A DNA stretch of 64,000 nucleotides from a delta proteobacterium MLS_D (GTDB taxonomy: Bacteria; Desulfobacterota; Syntrophia; Syntrophales; UBA2210), in assembly GCA_002030015.1 (NCBI GenBank), contig LQBH01000046.1:50565-114564 (forward strand), in the 5' to 3' direction. The stretch's first letter is position 1, and every line of letters begins with the position of its first letter. Both the position numbers and the translations under genes were made by a program. Shown here one piece after another: positions 44,625 to 54,880 of the stretch. Under the pieces are notes generated by a model. That model saw only the letters and a program-made list of their open reading frames with translations, was not told the origin of the DNA and made no database searches.

Positions 44625-47600
44625 ATGACAACGAAAGCAGAAAAAGAGCGTATTCGGCGGATCGCGGACGTTCTTTCAATGGCCGCCGAAGGCCGTTATG
44701 ACGTAAGACTCGATTTCGCGGCGGAAGACAGTCAGATCGGTTCCCTGGCGGGGGCCGTCAACCGGCTGCTTGACAGAATATCTTCAACGGGCCTGCCTGA
44801 CGATAACAGGGAAGTTGAACGGGAACGCTACCGACGCATCCTGGACAGTCTCGAAGAATCCTATTTCGAGACGGATCTCGCGGGCCATATTGTCTTCTTC
44901 AACGGGAGGGCGCTGACAGATCTGGGGTATTCCGCGGAGGAGCTGAAGGGACTGCATTTCAGCAAGCTTGTGAACGGAGCCAACAAAGACATAGTCTACG
45001 AAGCCTTTCACGATGTTTACGTGACGGGACGGCCGAACAAGGGATTCGAGTGGGAAATCCTCAAAAAAAATAATGACGGTATAGAAATCGAATCATCGGT
45101 TGCCCTTCTGCGCGACGAACAGGGCAACGTTGCGGGTTTCCGGGGTGTCGCCCGCGACATTTCTACTCGTAAAAAGACTGAACGAGATCTTGAGAAGCAG
45201 GAGCAGAAATATCGAGATACTCTGGCGAACATGGAGGATACCTACCTGGAGATGGACCTGAGGGGGAAATTCCTCTTTTTCAATGACTCGTTTTGCCGGA
45301 TTCTCGGCTATTCCCGAGAACAGCTTCAGGGAGCTGATTATCGCCTTATAACACCGCCCGACCTTGTTGGTCAGGCAATCGCGGACTACAACGAAATTTA
45401 CACCACCGGCCTTCCGAAAACGTTCCTGGAGAGAAAGCTTGTCGCGAGTGACGGGTCAACGGTGTATCTGGATTTTTCCATGGCCCTCATGCGGTCGCCC
45501 ACGGGGGAGCCGATCGGATTCAGTGGTTTCGGCCGCGATGTTACCGAACGGGTCAGGGCCAGGCACAGGCTTGAAGAAAACGAGCGGCGGTTGCGCTTTA
45601 TAACCAGGAACGTGAACGACATTATATGGTCGATGGATTTCGATCTCAACTTCACCTACGTGAGTCCTTCCGTTTTCACCCTCACCGGGTTCACGCCTGA
45701 CGAAGTCATGAAAATACCTTTAAAAATGATGGTGAGTCCGGACGTTTACGCCGGGATGAAGAAATCACTGGAAAGCGCCCTGGACAGCGAAGAAAAGGGA
45801 ATTCCCGCGGACGGGGAGCAGGAGACCTTTTTTGAAATGCCGTTTTTTCGTAAAGACAGAAGCGTGCTCTGGGGCGAGGTCAATGTCAATTTCAACCGGG
45901 ACGAGCTGGGCCGTCCCTTCGAGCTTGTCGGCGTCACCCGGGATATCACCGATCGCAAACAAGCCGAACAGAGACTGAAGGAGAGCGAGGAAAACTATCG
46001 CACCATTCTTGAGTCCATGGAAGACGGGTACTGGGAGACCGATCTTACGGGACATCTTACCTTTTTCAACGACGCGTTGTGCGGGTTGACGGAATATCCC
46101 CGGGAAAAGCTGATCGGGATGAACAGCCGGAGCAATGTTGATCCCAATACGGCTGAAAGGACTTTTCAAATCTTCAACAGTGTGTACCGGACGGGAATAC
46201 GGGCCGATGTACTGGACTATCAGTTCACGGACGGCAGGGGAAATCAGGTAACGCACGAGCTGTCGGTTTCCCTGCGAAGGGATGCCGACGGAAACCCGAT
46301 CGGGTTCCACGGCATTTCCCGCGACGTGACCGAACGCCGCCGGATGGAAAAGGCACTGGCGGAGAGCGAACAGCGCTATCGGATGATCGCGGAGAAAATG
46401 ACCGATATCGTCTGGATAGCGGACCTTGATCTGCGCATTGTCTACGTGAGTCCTTCGATAGAGCAGGTTCTTGGTTTTACTCCTGAAGAACGGATGGCCA
46501 TGAGCGTTGAACAGCAGCTGACTCCTGATTCACTGGCCCGCAGCCTGCAGGAGATGGAACGGGAATTTGTTCGTGAACGTGAAGGAGCGGATCCGGACCG
46601 CGGCGCGAATCTTTTGCTGGAGTATTATCATAAAGACGGTTCAACACGGTGGATGGAAACGATCATGACCGCGATTCGCGATGAACAGGGCGTTCTGACC
46701 GGAATTCACGGAGTCTCCCGCGACGTGACCGAACGCCGCCGGATGGAAAAGGCACTGGCGGAGAGCGAACAGCGCTACCGGATGATCGTTGAGAACATGA
46801 GCGACATGATAGCCACGATGGACCTGAATCTCCGGTTCACCTACCTGAGTCCTTCCGTCGAACGGATCATCGGGTACAGCGCGGAAAATATTATAAAAAC
46901 ATCTCTCGCCGAACGAATCACGCCGGACTCGCTGGCCCGGGTGAAACGGCTCCTGTCCGACGCCCTGGCCCGTGGATCCGGCGGGCGCGTCGCCGAACCT
47001 CTCAAACCGCAGATGGTTGAAGTCGAGGCCTACAATAAAAAGGGAGGAACCACCTGGATCGAATGCAACGCCATATTAACCCGTGATAAAGAAGGAAGCC
47101 CCACCGGGATCCTCTTCAGCGGAAGGGATGTGACGGGTCAGAAACTGGCCGAGGCGGAAAAGAAGAAACTCGAAAGCCAGCTGGTTCAGGCGCAGAAAAT
47201 GGAAACAGTCGGCCGACTGGCGGGAGGCGTGGCGCACGATTTCAACAACATGCTCGGCGTTATCCTGGGATACGTGGACCTGGCGAAAATGCGCCTGGTC
47301 AAGGAACACCCCGTCCTGAGAGACATCCTCGAGATTGAAAAGGCCGCGCTCCGTTCCAGGGACATCACCGCGCAACTGCTGGCCTTTTCCCGTAAGCAGA
47401 TTATCACTCCCGCGGTGGTGAATCTCAATGACCTGGTCGTTAATACGAAGAAGGCGCTTGTCCGTCTTATCGGTGAGAACGTTGAGCTCCAGGTGCATCT
47501 GGAAGAAAATCCATGGAATATAAAGTTCGATCCCTCCCAGATCGAACAGATACTGATCAACCTGGCGGTGAACGCCCGGGACGCGATGCCATCCGGAGGA

Positions 47601-48317
47601 AAACTGACGCTTGAAACGAAAAATATCACCGTCGATGAATTATATTGTATGAACCATGTCGGATCATCTCCGGGCGATTACATGCGGTTGTCGGTCAGTG
47701 ACAATGGGACGGGAATGGACCGGGGAGTGCAGGAACATATCTTTGAACCCTTTTTCACGACGAAGGAGGTAGGAGAGGGAACCGGTCTCGGGCTGGCCAC
47801 TGTTTACGGCATTGTCAAACAAAATAAAGGTTTTATCAACGTTTACAGCGAACCTGGGTACGGAACGACGTTCACCGTTTACCTGCCGCGTACAACGGAC
47901 GAAGAAACAGTCCCGGAAGAGGATGAAAGGCGCGACGTACCGAGTGGCGGCGGTACCATTCTCCTGGTGGAGGATGACCCCATGGTGCTGGAGGTGGCCC
48001 AGGGGATGCTGGAATCCGTCGGATATCGGGTTGTCATTGCGAAATCACCGCGCGAAGCTCTACCGATTTACGAAAAAATCAGCGGGACCGTGGACCTGGT
48101 TCTCACCGATGTGGTGATGCCGTCCATGAGCGGCGCCGAGCTTGTCACAAGGCTCAACGAAATAAGCCCCGGCGTCAAAGTGCTCTACATGTCGGGATAT
48201 ACCGAAGACGCCATCGCGCGACACGGTGTACTGGAAAAAGGTGTACATTTTCTGCAGAAGCCCTTCCGGATGGGGGATCTTGCCCGCAAGGTGAGAGAAG
48301 CCATGAAGGGCGAGTGA
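44625..48317 (+). CDS. Cytoplasmic six-PAS hybrid histidine kinase with receiver domain
   Basis: 1230 residues. A short HAMP-like helix (about 5-55), then six PAS domains starting near residues 68, 195, 320, 455, 583 and 715; PAS 1, 2 and 4 share the L-Y-F/W-E-T-D-L type, PAS 3, 5 and 6 the FTYVSPS type. A HisKA helix ([20 protein letters not shown] near 870), an ATPase domain with [14 protein letters not shown] and GLGLATVYG, and a C-terminal receiver ([13 protein letters not shown], Asp in [13 protein letters not shown]). There are no membrane segments. Start at ATG 44625. A 399-base unit repeats within it (see findings). The VAHDFNNM form of the H-box is typical of hybrid kinases of this group. 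Confidence 0.93.
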   Translation: MTTKAEKERIRRIADVLSMAAEGRYDVRLDFAAEDSQIGSLAGAVNRLLDRISSTGLPDDNREVERERYRRILDSLEESYFETDLAGHIVFFNGRALTDLGYSAEELKGLHFSKLVNGANKDIVYEAFHDVYVTGRPNKGFEWEILKKNNDGIEIESSVALLRDEQGNVAGFRGVARDISTRKKTERDLEKQEQKYRDTLANMEDTYLEMDLRGKFLFFNDSFCRILGYSREQLQGADYRLITPPDLVGQAIADYNEIYTTGLPKTFLERKLVASDGSTVYLDFSMALMRSPTGEPIGFSGFGRDVTERVRARHRLEENERRLRFITRNVNDIIWSMDFDLNFTYVSPSVFTLTGFTPDEVMKIPLKMMVSPDVYAGMKKSLESALDSEEKGIPADGEQETFFEMPFFRKDRSVLWGEVNVNFNRDELGRPFELVGVTRDITDRKQAEQRLKESEENYRTILESMEDGYWETDLTGHLTFFNDALCGLTEYPREKLIGMNSRSNVDPNTAERTFQIFNSVYRTGIRADVLDYQFTDGRGNQVTHELSVSLRRDADGNPIGFHGISRDVTERRRMEKALAESEQRYRMIAEKMTDIVWIADLDLRIVYVSPSIEQVLGFTPEERMAMSVEQQLTPDSLARSLQEMEREFVREREGADPDRGANLLLEYYHKDGSTRWMETIMTAIRDEQGVLTGIHGVSRDVTERRRMEKALAESEQRYRMIVENMSDMIATMDLNLRFTYLSPSVERIIGYSAENIIKTSLAERITPDSLARVKRLLSDALARGSGGRVAEPLKPQMVEVEAYNKKGGTTWIECNAILTRDKEGSPTGILFSGRDVTGQKLAEAEKKKLESQLVQAQKMETVGRLAGGVAHDFNNMLGVILGYVDLAKMRLVKEHPVLRDILEIEKAALRSRDITAQLLAFSRKQIITPAVVNLNDLVVNTKKALVRLIGENVELQVHLEENPWNIKFDPSQIEQILINLAVNARDAMPSGGKLTLETKNITVDELYCMNHVGSSPGDYMRLSVSDNGTGMDRGVQEHIFEPFFTTKEVGEGTGLGLATVYGIVKQNKGFINVYSEPGYGTTFTVYLPRTTDEETVPEEDERRDVPSGGGTILLVEDDPMVLEVAQGMLESVGYRVVIAKSPREALPIYEKISGTVDLVLTDVVMPSMSGAELVTRLNEISPGVKVLYMSGYTEDAIARHGVLEKGVHFLQKPFRMGDLARKVREAMKGE
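46317..46378 (+). repeat. 62-bp exact direct repeat inside the kinase gene, copy 1
   Basis: Identical to 46716-46777; both encode the PAS linker [16 protein letters not shown]. The identity continues for 10 more bases after one T/C mismatch. The unit distance is 399 bases (133 codons), equal to one PAS-plus-linker module. Confidence 0.9.
46716..46777 (+). repeat. 62-bp exact direct repeat inside the kinase gene, copy 2
   Basis: Second copy of the repeat at 46317-46378. The flanking PAS cores (PAS 5 and PAS 6) have diverged, so the linker is kept identical by recent conversion or selection. Confidence 0.9.
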
Positions 48318-48371
48318 AGCGACCCGAATGTGACTGCCGGCCTTTTTATCCCGTACCATGGCGCCCTGTCT

Positions 48372-48983
48372 TTACCCGTCCGCCGTCACCCAGAGAAACG
48401 TTTCTCCGCCGATGTCGCGGTAATCGGAAGAACTGATCGTGAACCCTGCGTTCCTCACATCTTCGTACAGGGCTTCGGGGGTCTTGTGACTGTAGTAGAG
48501 CTGTTCGCCCATAAATTCTTTATATCCGTCGAACTCGTCGCTCCCGGTGTATTCTTTTGTCGCGTAGGTGAAGAGCACTTTCCCCGTCGGATTGAGCCAG
48601 CGGCGCATTTTCTCAAATAGAGCAGGATGGTCCGCTTTCGGCACATGAAATAAGCTGTAGATCGCGGTTATCGCGTCGAAGCTTCCGGGAGCGAAATCGA
48701 CGTCGCGCATATCCGCGCAGACTGTTTTCATTTCAGGAACATAGCGGGCCGCCATTTCGAGCATCCTGTCGGAAAAATCAACGCCGGTCACATGCCAGTT
48801 CCTGTCCACGAAAAAGCGACCGAAAGGTTCCCCCGCCCCGCAGCCCAGGTCAAGCAGAGTGCCCTTTTCTACTTCCAGGTCATCGTAAAACCGTTCCAGC
48901 AGGTCCTTCATGTCGAAAAGTCCTCTATTTTGTTCGTAGGTCTGAGCAAAGCCGTTGTAGATTTCCGCGAGTGGTTTACGCAT
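48372..48983 (-). CDS. Class I SAM-dependent methyltransferase
   Basis: 203 residues. SAM-binding motif I LLDLGCGAGEPFGRFF, acidic motif VTGVDFSDRMLEMA, and CADMRDVDFAPGSFDAITAIYSLFHVP give the full methyltransferase core. Substrate unknown; small-molecule (ubiquinone/arsenic-type) methyltransferases have this size. It converges with the large kinase gene. The ATG at 48983 lies 313 bases from the cupin gene, which is on the opposite strand. Confidence 0.9.
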   Translation of the reverse strand: MRKPLAEIYNGFAQTYEQNRGLFDMKDLLERFYDDLEVEKGTLLDLGCGAGEPFGRFFVDRNWHVTGVDFSDRMLEMAARYVPEMKTVCADMRDVDFAPGSFDAITAIYSLFHVPKADHPALFEKMRRWLNPTGKVLFTYATKEYTGSDEFDGYKEFMGEQLYYSHKTPEALYEDVRNAGFTISSSDYRDIGGETFLWVTADG

Positions 48984-49296
48984 GAATAATTTACTCCCCG
49001 GTACCAGTGTTTTTGCCGCATAGCGTCATGCGAAAATTTTATAGTATATGGCTGGTGTATCATCAAGCATTATCGGAGAGGACGCCTTAAAGCCGGCGTC
49101 TGCTCGATTTGCGTGTTGCGACCGAGGCCGGCTTTTTCGAATGGGTGCTTTTAAAAGCGTCGCCGAACTGCTACCATCACGGACGGCGGGGACCGGCAGG
49201 ATTCCACGATCCGGGGAAAGTAAATGCTGCGGAACATTCCGGCGCGGCTCGATGCTTTCGATCAGCCGGATCGTACGCATCGGGGAGAAGACAACC
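48984..49296. promoter_or_regulatory. Divergent region with hairpins leading to the cupin gene
   Basis: 313 bases without a supported gene. Toward the cupin gene it carries AAAGCCGGC (49089-49097) and GCCGGCTTT (49127-49135) as perfect 9-base arms, followed by T residues to 49137, overlapping a smaller hairpin GACGCC / GGCGTC (49081-49086, 49095-49100). The two share bases and could be alternatives, like a terminator and an anti-terminator in a leader. Promoter boxes are weak: a TATAGT lies at 49040. In-frame upstream extension of the cupin protein into this stretch is not protein-like. Confidence 0.4.
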
Positions 49297-49617
49297 ATGA
49301 ATGCGGACAATATTTTTGACGACTCACGGCCGCCCGGGTCGGGGGAATGCTTCCGGGAGATACTTCATCACAGGAATTGTGTCATTGAACGTATTGTGAG
49401 TTCGAGCGACCTCGTACCTGAAGAGTGCGTGCAGCGACAGGACGAATGGGTCCTGCTCGTTCGGGGATCGGCCGAGCTTCGCGTAAGAGACGAACGTGTT
49501 TCGCTGCACGCCGGGGATTACCTGTTTCTTCCCGCTGAAACGCCGCACAGCGTCATGAGCGCGTCGGAAGGCGCGATGTGGCTGGCTGTTCACCTGTATC
49601 CTGAGAAAGAAGATTGA
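49297..49617 (+). CDS. Small cupin-domain protein
   Basis: 106 residues, one cupin barrel. Residues about 45-85 hold VLLVRGSAELRVRDERVSLHAGDYLFLPAETPHSV, the cupin motif with G-D at the turn; the usual HxH metal pair is replaced by QDEW, so metal binding through the first motif is doubtful though His in PHSV remains. Such proteins often act as sugar or small-molecule binding enzymes. GGGGAGAAG before ATG 49297 is a good ribosome site. It may be controlled by the structured leader upstream. Confidence 0.85.
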   Translation: MNADNIFDDSRPPGSGECFREILHHRNCVIERIVSSSDLVPEECVQRQDEWVLLVRGSAELRVRDERVSLHAGDYLFLPAETPHSVMSASEGAMWLAVHLYPEKED

Positions 49618-49746
49618 AAAGACGGTCAGAGAGTGGGTGTACGTTTCGGAAGACTTTTCACGTGCCTTACGGTCAAAGCTGAAACATGGTAACAGGGGCT
49701 CCCGACCCGCAACAAACGGATAGGGCCATCGAAAGGGAGGCGGTTT

Positions 49747-50292
49747 ATGGAAAAGGACATAATAAAGACAAACATACTTCTCACGGGCGCACCGGGAGTG
49801 GGGAAAACGACTGTGATCAAGCGGATCCTTCATGAAGCGGAGCATCGTCATCCAGTTGGCTTTTACACGGAAGAGATCTGGGAGGAAGGAACGAGGAAAG
49901 GGTTTTCACTGGTAAGCACGACCGGCGCAAAGGCCGTTCTCGCCCACGAGAAAATAAAAAACCGGTTCGCGGTGGGGAAATACGGTGTCGATGTCGCCGG
50001 ATTCGAACGGTTTCTCGCCGCCGTCCCTTTTCACGACGAGAAAACCGAATGTCCCGTCGTCATTGATGAAATCGGCAGGATGGAGTGTTTTTCAAACATT
50101 TTCACGGACCTGGTCATGAAACTGTTGTCGTCGGACCGGGTGGTGATTGCCACCGTCGCCCTGAAGGGTGACGCCCTGATCGAGTCCGTCAAAAAACGTT
50201 CCGACTGCGACGTGATTGAAGTAACGCGGGAAAACAGGGACCGCCTGCCTCGGGACATTCTGGACAACATCATTGCCCGACAGGGGCGATGA
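49747..50292 (+). CDS. THEP1-like nucleoside-triphosphatase
   Basis: 181 residues. Walker A GAPGVGKTT (from residue 14), Walker B CPVVIDEIGRMECFS, and the spacing match THEP1-type NTPases, which hydrolyse NTPs and, in some species, act in thiamine or nucleic-acid linked processes. GFYTEEIWEEGTRKGFSLV is the typical second strand of this family. Ribosome site AAAGGGAGG. It precedes the Pif1-type helicase gene by 53 bases on the same strand; functional linkage is not established. Confidence 0.88.
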   Translation: MEKDIIKTNILLTGAPGVGKTTVIKRILHEAEHRHPVGFYTEEIWEEGTRKGFSLVSTTGAKAVLAHEKIKNRFAVGKYGVDVAGFERFLAAVPFHDEKTECPVVIDEIGRMECFSNIFTDLVMKLLSSDRVVIATVALKGDALIESVKKRSDCDVIEVTRENRDRLPRDILDNIIARQGR

Positions 50293-50345
50293 ACTGCGGA
50301 TATTTTCGCGTTGAAACAGTCAACGGTATGTGATTGACATTCGCT

Positions 50346-51938
50346 ATGGTACGGAGAACGGGCATTCCAAAAGATATAGATCTCAATCCCCAGTTCAGGC
50401 GCGCGCTGGAGCTGATGGAGGATTCGGACCGCCATGTATTCGTCACGGGCAGGGCCGGCACCGGGAAATCGACGTTGCTGCAGTATTTTCGATTCTACAC
50501 GAAGAAAAAAGTGGTGATCCTGGCGCCGACGGGAGTGGCGGCCGTGAACGTGGGCGGCCAGACGATCCATTCTTTCTTTCATTTTAAGCCCAACGTGACT
50601 CCTTCGTCGATCAGAAAGAAAAAGCGTTCCGATGAAGACAAACCCACGGTGTACAAGAAACTCGAAGCTGTCGTGATTGACGAGGTTTCCATGGTTCGCG
50701 CCGACCTGCTCGATTGTGTCGATCGTTTCCTTCGCTACAACGGTCCCGACGAAAAGCTCCCCTTCGGCGGCGTCAGAATGATCTTCATCGGCGATCTGTA
50801 CCAGTTGCCGCCGGTTGTCACCGGTCGGGAACGGGAAATATTTCGAGAGCACTACGAAAGTCCCTATTTTTTCAGCGCCCGGGCGTTCCAGGGACTGGAC
50901 CTGGAATTTGTGGAACTGGAAAGGGTGTACCGTCAGAAAGACGGCGAGTTTCTCCGCCTGCTCAATGGAATCCGTAACCGCACCGTTACCGACGAAGACC
51001 TGGCGATTTTGAACAGCCGCTGTGATCCCGCCTTCGAGCCGCCGGAGGACGATTTTTATATCGCGCTCACGGGCATCAATAAAACGGCCGACGAGATCAA
51101 CGAAGGCCGGCTCGCCCGTCTGCCCGGCAGGACGTGGACGGCGTGCGGATACGTCGAGGGGAAGTTCGAGAAGGAATATCTGCCCACGGCGGAAGAGTTG
51201 AAACTGAAAGAAGGCGCCCAGATCATGCTGCTCAACAATGATTCTTACGGGCGGTGGATCAATGGCACCATCGGGAAAGTCACCGGATTCGAGGACGACG
51301 GCGAAGGCGGCGAGGTCATCAACGCGTCGCTCGACAACGGCTTCGAGGTGGAAATCGCACCCTACACGTGGGAGATCTACCGGTATTTTCTGAAGGGGAA
51401 AGAACTTGCCTCGGAACCGGTGGGATCTTTTATCCAATACCCTGTCCGCCTCGCATTCGCCGTGACGATTCATAAGAGTCAGGGGAAAACCTTCGAGCGG
51501 GTCTTCATTGACGTGGGCCGCGGCACCTTCGCCCACGGGCAGATGTACGTGGCGCTTTCGCGCTGTGTTTCGCTGGAGGGAATCGTTCTGAAACAGCCGG
51601 TCAGGAAGAGCCATATCCTTATGGACTGGAAAATCGTGCGGTTTCTCACCGGCCTGCAATATGAAAAGGCGGAAAAACAATGCTCCCGTGATGAAAAGCT
51701 CGCCCTGATCCGCGATGCCATCGGCGGCGGAAAAGACCTCGACATTCTGTATCTAAAAGCAAAAGACGAAAAATCACGGCGCCGAGTGAGGCCGCTCGCC
51801 GTGGGAGATCGGTCGTACAACGGGCATCCTTTTCTCGGCATGACCGCCTGGTGCCGCATGCGCGGCGGAGAGCGCATGTTCAATGTGGACAGGATTCTCG
51901 AGATAACGCGGGTTGATGAAGAAGGCGAAGGTTCCTGA
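50346..51938 (+). CDS. Pif1-family DNA helicase with C-terminal WYL domain
   Basis: 530 residues. Superfamily 1B helicase motifs in order: Walker A GRAGTGKST (Lys41), LAPTGVAAVNVGGQTIHSFF, motif II VIDEVSMVRAD, IFIGDLYQLPPV, then FAVTIHKSQGKTFERV and MYVALSRCVS (motifs V and VI). Residues about 445-520 look like a WYL domain (LDILYLKAK, RRVRPLAV, FLGMTAWCRM, MFNVDRILEI), a ligand- or single-strand-binding module that has been reported on some thermophile Pif1 proteins. The start is uncertain: ATG 50346 has no clear ribosome site, and TTG 50334 is an alternative. It likely unwinds DNA 5'-3' in replication or repair. Confidence 0.9.
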   Translation: MVRRTGIPKDIDLNPQFRRALELMEDSDRHVFVTGRAGTGKSTLLQYFRFYTKKKVVILAPTGVAAVNVGGQTIHSFFHFKPNVTPSSIRKKKRSDEDKPTVYKKLEAVVIDEVSMVRADLLDCVDRFLRYNGPDEKLPFGGVRMIFIGDLYQLPPVVTGREREIFREHYESPYFFSARAFQGLDLEFVELERVYRQKDGEFLRLLNGIRNRTVTDEDLAILNSRCDPAFEPPEDDFYIALTGINKTADEINEGRLARLPGRTWTACGYVEGKFEKEYLPTAEELKLKEGAQIMLLNNDSYGRWINGTIGKVTGFEDDGEGGEVINASLDNGFEVEIAPYTWEIYRYFLKGKELASEPVGSFIQYPVRLAFAVTIHKSQGKTFERVFIDVGRGTFAHGQMYVALSRCVSLEGIVLKQPVRKSHILMDWKIVRFLTGLQYEKAEKQCSRDEKLALIRDAIGGGKDLDILYLKAKDEKSRRRVRPLAVGDRSYNGHPFLGMTAWCRMRGGERMFNVDRILEITRVDEEGEGS

Positions 51939-51994
51939 GCCGCTTTTGATAATTCCCGCATTACATGGCTCGAAGTTCTGTTTACCCCTGCCCG

Positions 51995-53398
51995 TCAATC
52001 CACGAACTGATAATTATTTTCTCTGAACAGTTGAACGCAGGCGTCCACGACATCGGGATCATAGATGACGCCTCTTTTTTCAGTAATCTCTTCCAGGGCG
52101 GCGTCGATTCCAAGGGCCGGCCGGTACGGGCGGTGCGACGCGATGGCTTCCACGACATCCGCCACGGCCAGGATTCTCGATTCGAGAAGAAGCTGGTCGC
52201 CGGTTAATCCATCCGGGTAGCCTGAACCGTCCATGCGTTCATGATGTTCGAGAACCATTCGCGCCACGGGCCAGGGGAAATCAATGTTCTTCAGCAGATC
52301 ATACCCCGACTGCGGATGGGTTTTGATGAGCATGCGCTCCGTATCCGTCAATATACCCGGCTTGCTGAGAATTTCCGCCGGAATCGATATTTTGCCCAGA
52401 TCGTGTATTTTTCCCGCCGTGAATATCCCCTCGATCTGGTCATCGGGCATGGCTATTTTTACGGCGATGGTCCGTGCGAGGTCTCCCACCCTGCGCTGGT
52501 GTCCCGCCGTGTAAGGGTCCCGCACCTCGACCGTCGCCGCCATGACGGCGACGGTCGCGTCCAGGGCTTTCCTGGTTTTCGTGAACGTTTCGGCGAGCTC
52601 CTCTTCTGCATTCTTTCGGTCGGTGATATCTCGAAGAACGGAGACAACACCCGTGACCCGGTCGTCCTGCCAGATGGGGGAACTGCTGAACTCGCCGTAC
52701 CTGACGGAACCGTCCTTTGCGACAAGCCGGTATACGGAGGAAGAGACGGTTTTTCCTCGAAGCACTTCCTTGAGTTCGTTCATCGCCCGGCCGATCGCAC
52801 CTGGCTGCAGAGCTTTTGACAGTTCGGCGAGCGACCTGCCGGTAAGTTCTTCGGGAGTATAGCCCAGAAATTTTTCCACGCTCGGTGATATTTTTAAAAT
52901 GGTTAACTCAGTGTCGGTCGTCCAGATAATGTCCGACGCGTTCTGGAAGCTCAACCGGTAATGTTCATCGAGACGTTGCAGGTTTCTGTTCGATGTTTCG
53001 AGATCGCACGAAAGGGTTTTGAGATGGTGTATGTAAAAACGGAAACCGTCGGCGGCGGCTCCCGTCAGGAAGCCGATGAGCGTGAATATTCCGGCGCGGT
53101 AAACCCAGTTGAGTGTGTCCTGGTATTCGCGGGCTTGTACTTCAATCGGCATGAACGGTCCCAGAACGATACCGCCCAGCATGCCGAAGGCGACACCCCC
53201 CTTGATTCCGAGAGCGAAACCGGCCAGGAGGATCGGTACATACATGGTGTGGGAATAGACGAACTTGATTCCGCCGGTGGTGTACACAAACAGGTACACG
53301 CCGGCCAGGAACAGAACGAGCAGGGGGATCGTGATCACGCGGATTAAACGCTCGTGTTCTTCTTCCCATTCGAATAACCCTATCGTGTCCATTCGCAT
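51995..53398 (-). CDS. Membrane PAS / HD-GYP cyclic-di-GMP phosphodiesterase
   Basis: 467 residues. About four N-terminal membrane segments, a PAS domain (about 155-270, SFQNASDIIWTTDTEL, and the VLRDITDRKNAEEEL linker), and a C-terminal HD-GYP domain: KIHDLGKISIP with the HD pair, and HHERMDGSGYPDGL with the GYP signature. It probably hydrolyses cyclic-di-GMP in answer to a signal at the membrane or in the cytoplasm. The start ATG 53398 has GGGAGG at good spacing; the longer start at 53419 would lie upstream of the ribosome site. It stands alone between the helicase and the flavoprotein. Confidence 0.92.
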   Translation of the reverse strand: MRMDTIGLFEWEEEHERLIRVITIPLLVLFLAGVYLFVYTTGGIKFVYSHTMYVPILLAGFALGIKGGVAFGMLGGIVLGPFMPIEVQAREYQDTLNWVYRAGIFTLIGFLTGAAADGFRFYIHHLKTLSCDLETSNRNLQRLDEHYRLSFQNASDIIWTTDTELTILKISPSVEKFLGYTPEELTGRSLAELSKALQPGAIGRAMNELKEVLRGKTVSSSVYRLVAKDGSVRYGEFSSSPIWQDDRVTGVVSVLRDITDRKNAEEELAETFTKTRKALDATVAVMAATVEVRDPYTAGHQRRVGDLARTIAVKIAMPDDQIEGIFTAGKIHDLGKISIPAEILSKPGILTDTERMLIKTHPQSGYDLLKNIDFPWPVARMVLEHHERMDGSGYPDGLTGDQLLLESRILAVADVVEAIASHRPYRPALGIDAALEEITEKRGVIYDPDVVDACVQLFRENNYQFVD

Positions 53399-53478
53399 AT
53401 CCTTGTTCCTCCCATGCATACGATAACATTGTATTTATGTATAGCGGATTGAAGTGAAAAGACAGATTAAAAATGCGG

Positions 53479-54756
53479 CTACGTTATTTTTTTTGCCGTT
53501 TCGGCTGCGGCGATACCCGCCAGATGTCCCGTGGAAAAGGCGGCCTGCAGGTTGTACCCTCCCGTGTCGGCGTTGACATCGAGCACTTCGCCGGCGAAGA
53601 AGAGTCCCTTCACCAATCGGGATTCCATGGTGTTGGGGTTCACTTCCCGCAGGCTGACGCCGCCCGCCGTGACGATCGCCTCGTCGATGGGACGATGCCC
53701 CGTTACGGAAAGCCTGAAATCCTTCAGCCAGAGACGGAGCGCTCTCCGATCGCGCGCCGTGACCTGGTTTGCCGTCCTCGTGGCGGGTATGCCCGTCATG
53801 TCGAGGCATGCGGGAATAAGGGACGGCGGGAGGAGACCTCTGAGCAGGGTGTCAAACTTCGTTTTAGGGTTGTTCGCCAAGTCCCTGAGCAGGCGGGCGT
53901 CGAGCTTTTTGTCGTCAAGGGCGGGTTTGAGATCGATGGAAAGTTCCACCTTCAAGCCGGCGTTCAGGGCGTCAACGGCCCGGCCGCTGAGGGTGAGAAT
54001 GACCGGTCCTGAAACACCGAAGGAAGTAAAAAGCATTTCACCGAATTCGCGGACCGGCTTTCGACCGTTTACGCGAAGGGAAAGGGCGACATTTTTCAGG
54101 GCCAGGTCGTTAAGGCCCTGAATATTACGGCATTCCGTTTCCAGTGGGACGAGAGCGGGCCTGACCGGTACGATGGCATGGCCGGCGGAGCGGGCCAGCC
54201 GGTAGCCGTCGCCGGTTGACCCCGTGAGCGGGTAGCTTGCGCCGCCGGTCGCCAGGATCACCGCGTCGGCGGGCAACATTTTTTTCTGTCCTTTGCGCGC
54301 CTGTTCCACCGTGACGCCGGCTATTCTGCCTCCTTCGTAAAGCAGTTCAACTGCCCCGGCCCGCGTCCTTGTCACGACACCGGTTTTACCGGTCCAGTTC
54401 ACCAGCGCGTCCACAACTTCACGTGCCCGGTTTCCCGCCGGGAATACGCGGTTCCCCCGTTCCGTTACGGTTTTTACGCCCAGTGACGCGAGAAACGTCA
54501 GGAGATCGGGTGCGAAAAATTCGTAAAAGCTCGGCTTGAGAAAACGCCCACCCGCTCCGAAATGAGGAAGAAATTCATCCAGGGGCCGGTCGTTGGTGAT
54601 GTTGCAGCGTCCCTTGCCGGTGATTCCCAGTTTCAGTCCGGGACGCTCCATTTTTTCGACGAGCGTCACCGCGGCCCCTCGTTCAGAGGCGCGTCCTGCC
54701 GCCATCATGCCGGCGGGACCGCCGCCGATGACGATTATAGCCGGCGAATGGTTCAT
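53479..54756 (-). CDS. HI0933-family NAD(P)/FAD-dependent oxidoreductase
   Basis: 425 residues. VIGGGPAGMMAAGRASERGAAV is the N-terminal FAD motif; GLKLGITGKGRCNITNDRPL is the diagnostic HI0933 signature, and the end (GLFFAGEVLDVNADTGGYNLQAAFSTG) binds flavin. The family includes BaiN-type flavoproteins acting on steroids and other, unknown substrates. It is the last gene of a minus-strand group beginning with the FNT channel, but a strong hairpin separates it from the small protein upstream. The ribosome site is poor. Confidence 0.9.
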   Translation of the reverse strand: MNHSPAIIVIGGGPAGMMAAGRASERGAAVTLVEKMERPGLKLGITGKGRCNITNDRPLDEFLPHFGAGGRFLKPSFYEFFAPDLLTFLASLGVKTVTERGNRVFPAGNRAREVVDALVNWTGKTGVVTRTRAGAVELLYEGGRIAGVTVEQARKGQKKMLPADAVILATGGASYPLTGSTGDGYRLARSAGHAIVPVRPALVPLETECRNIQGLNDLALKNVALSLRVNGRKPVREFGEMLFTSFGVSGPVILTLSGRAVDALNAGLKVELSIDLKPALDDKKLDARLLRDLANNPKTKFDTLLRGLLPPSLIPACLDMTGIPATRTANQVTARDRRALRLWLKDFRLSVTGHRPIDEAIVTAGGVSLREVNPNTMESRLVKGLFFAGEVLDVNADTGGYNLQAAFSTGHLAGIAAAETAKKIT

Positions 54757-54793
54757 GACTGCGGGGAACTCGCTTTCTTTTCAGAACGAGGAA

Positions 54794-54822
54794 CGGCGCC
54801 CCGGATCACAACCGGGGCGCCG
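54794..54822 (-). terminator. Perfect 11-bp hairpin between small membrane protein and flavoprotein
   Basis: The arms CGGCGCCCCGG (54794-54804) and CCGGGGCGCCG (54812-54822) enclose seven bases. In the minus direction it is followed by a T/C-rich stretch (TTCCTCGTT) and not a clean T-run. It may end the FNT / OB-fold / small-protein transcript. Confidence 0.5.
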
Positions 54823-54880
54823 CCGGTGTACAACAGCTGGACGACCCTCATGCGGGCCTGTTCAGTGCGGTCGTCGGACG

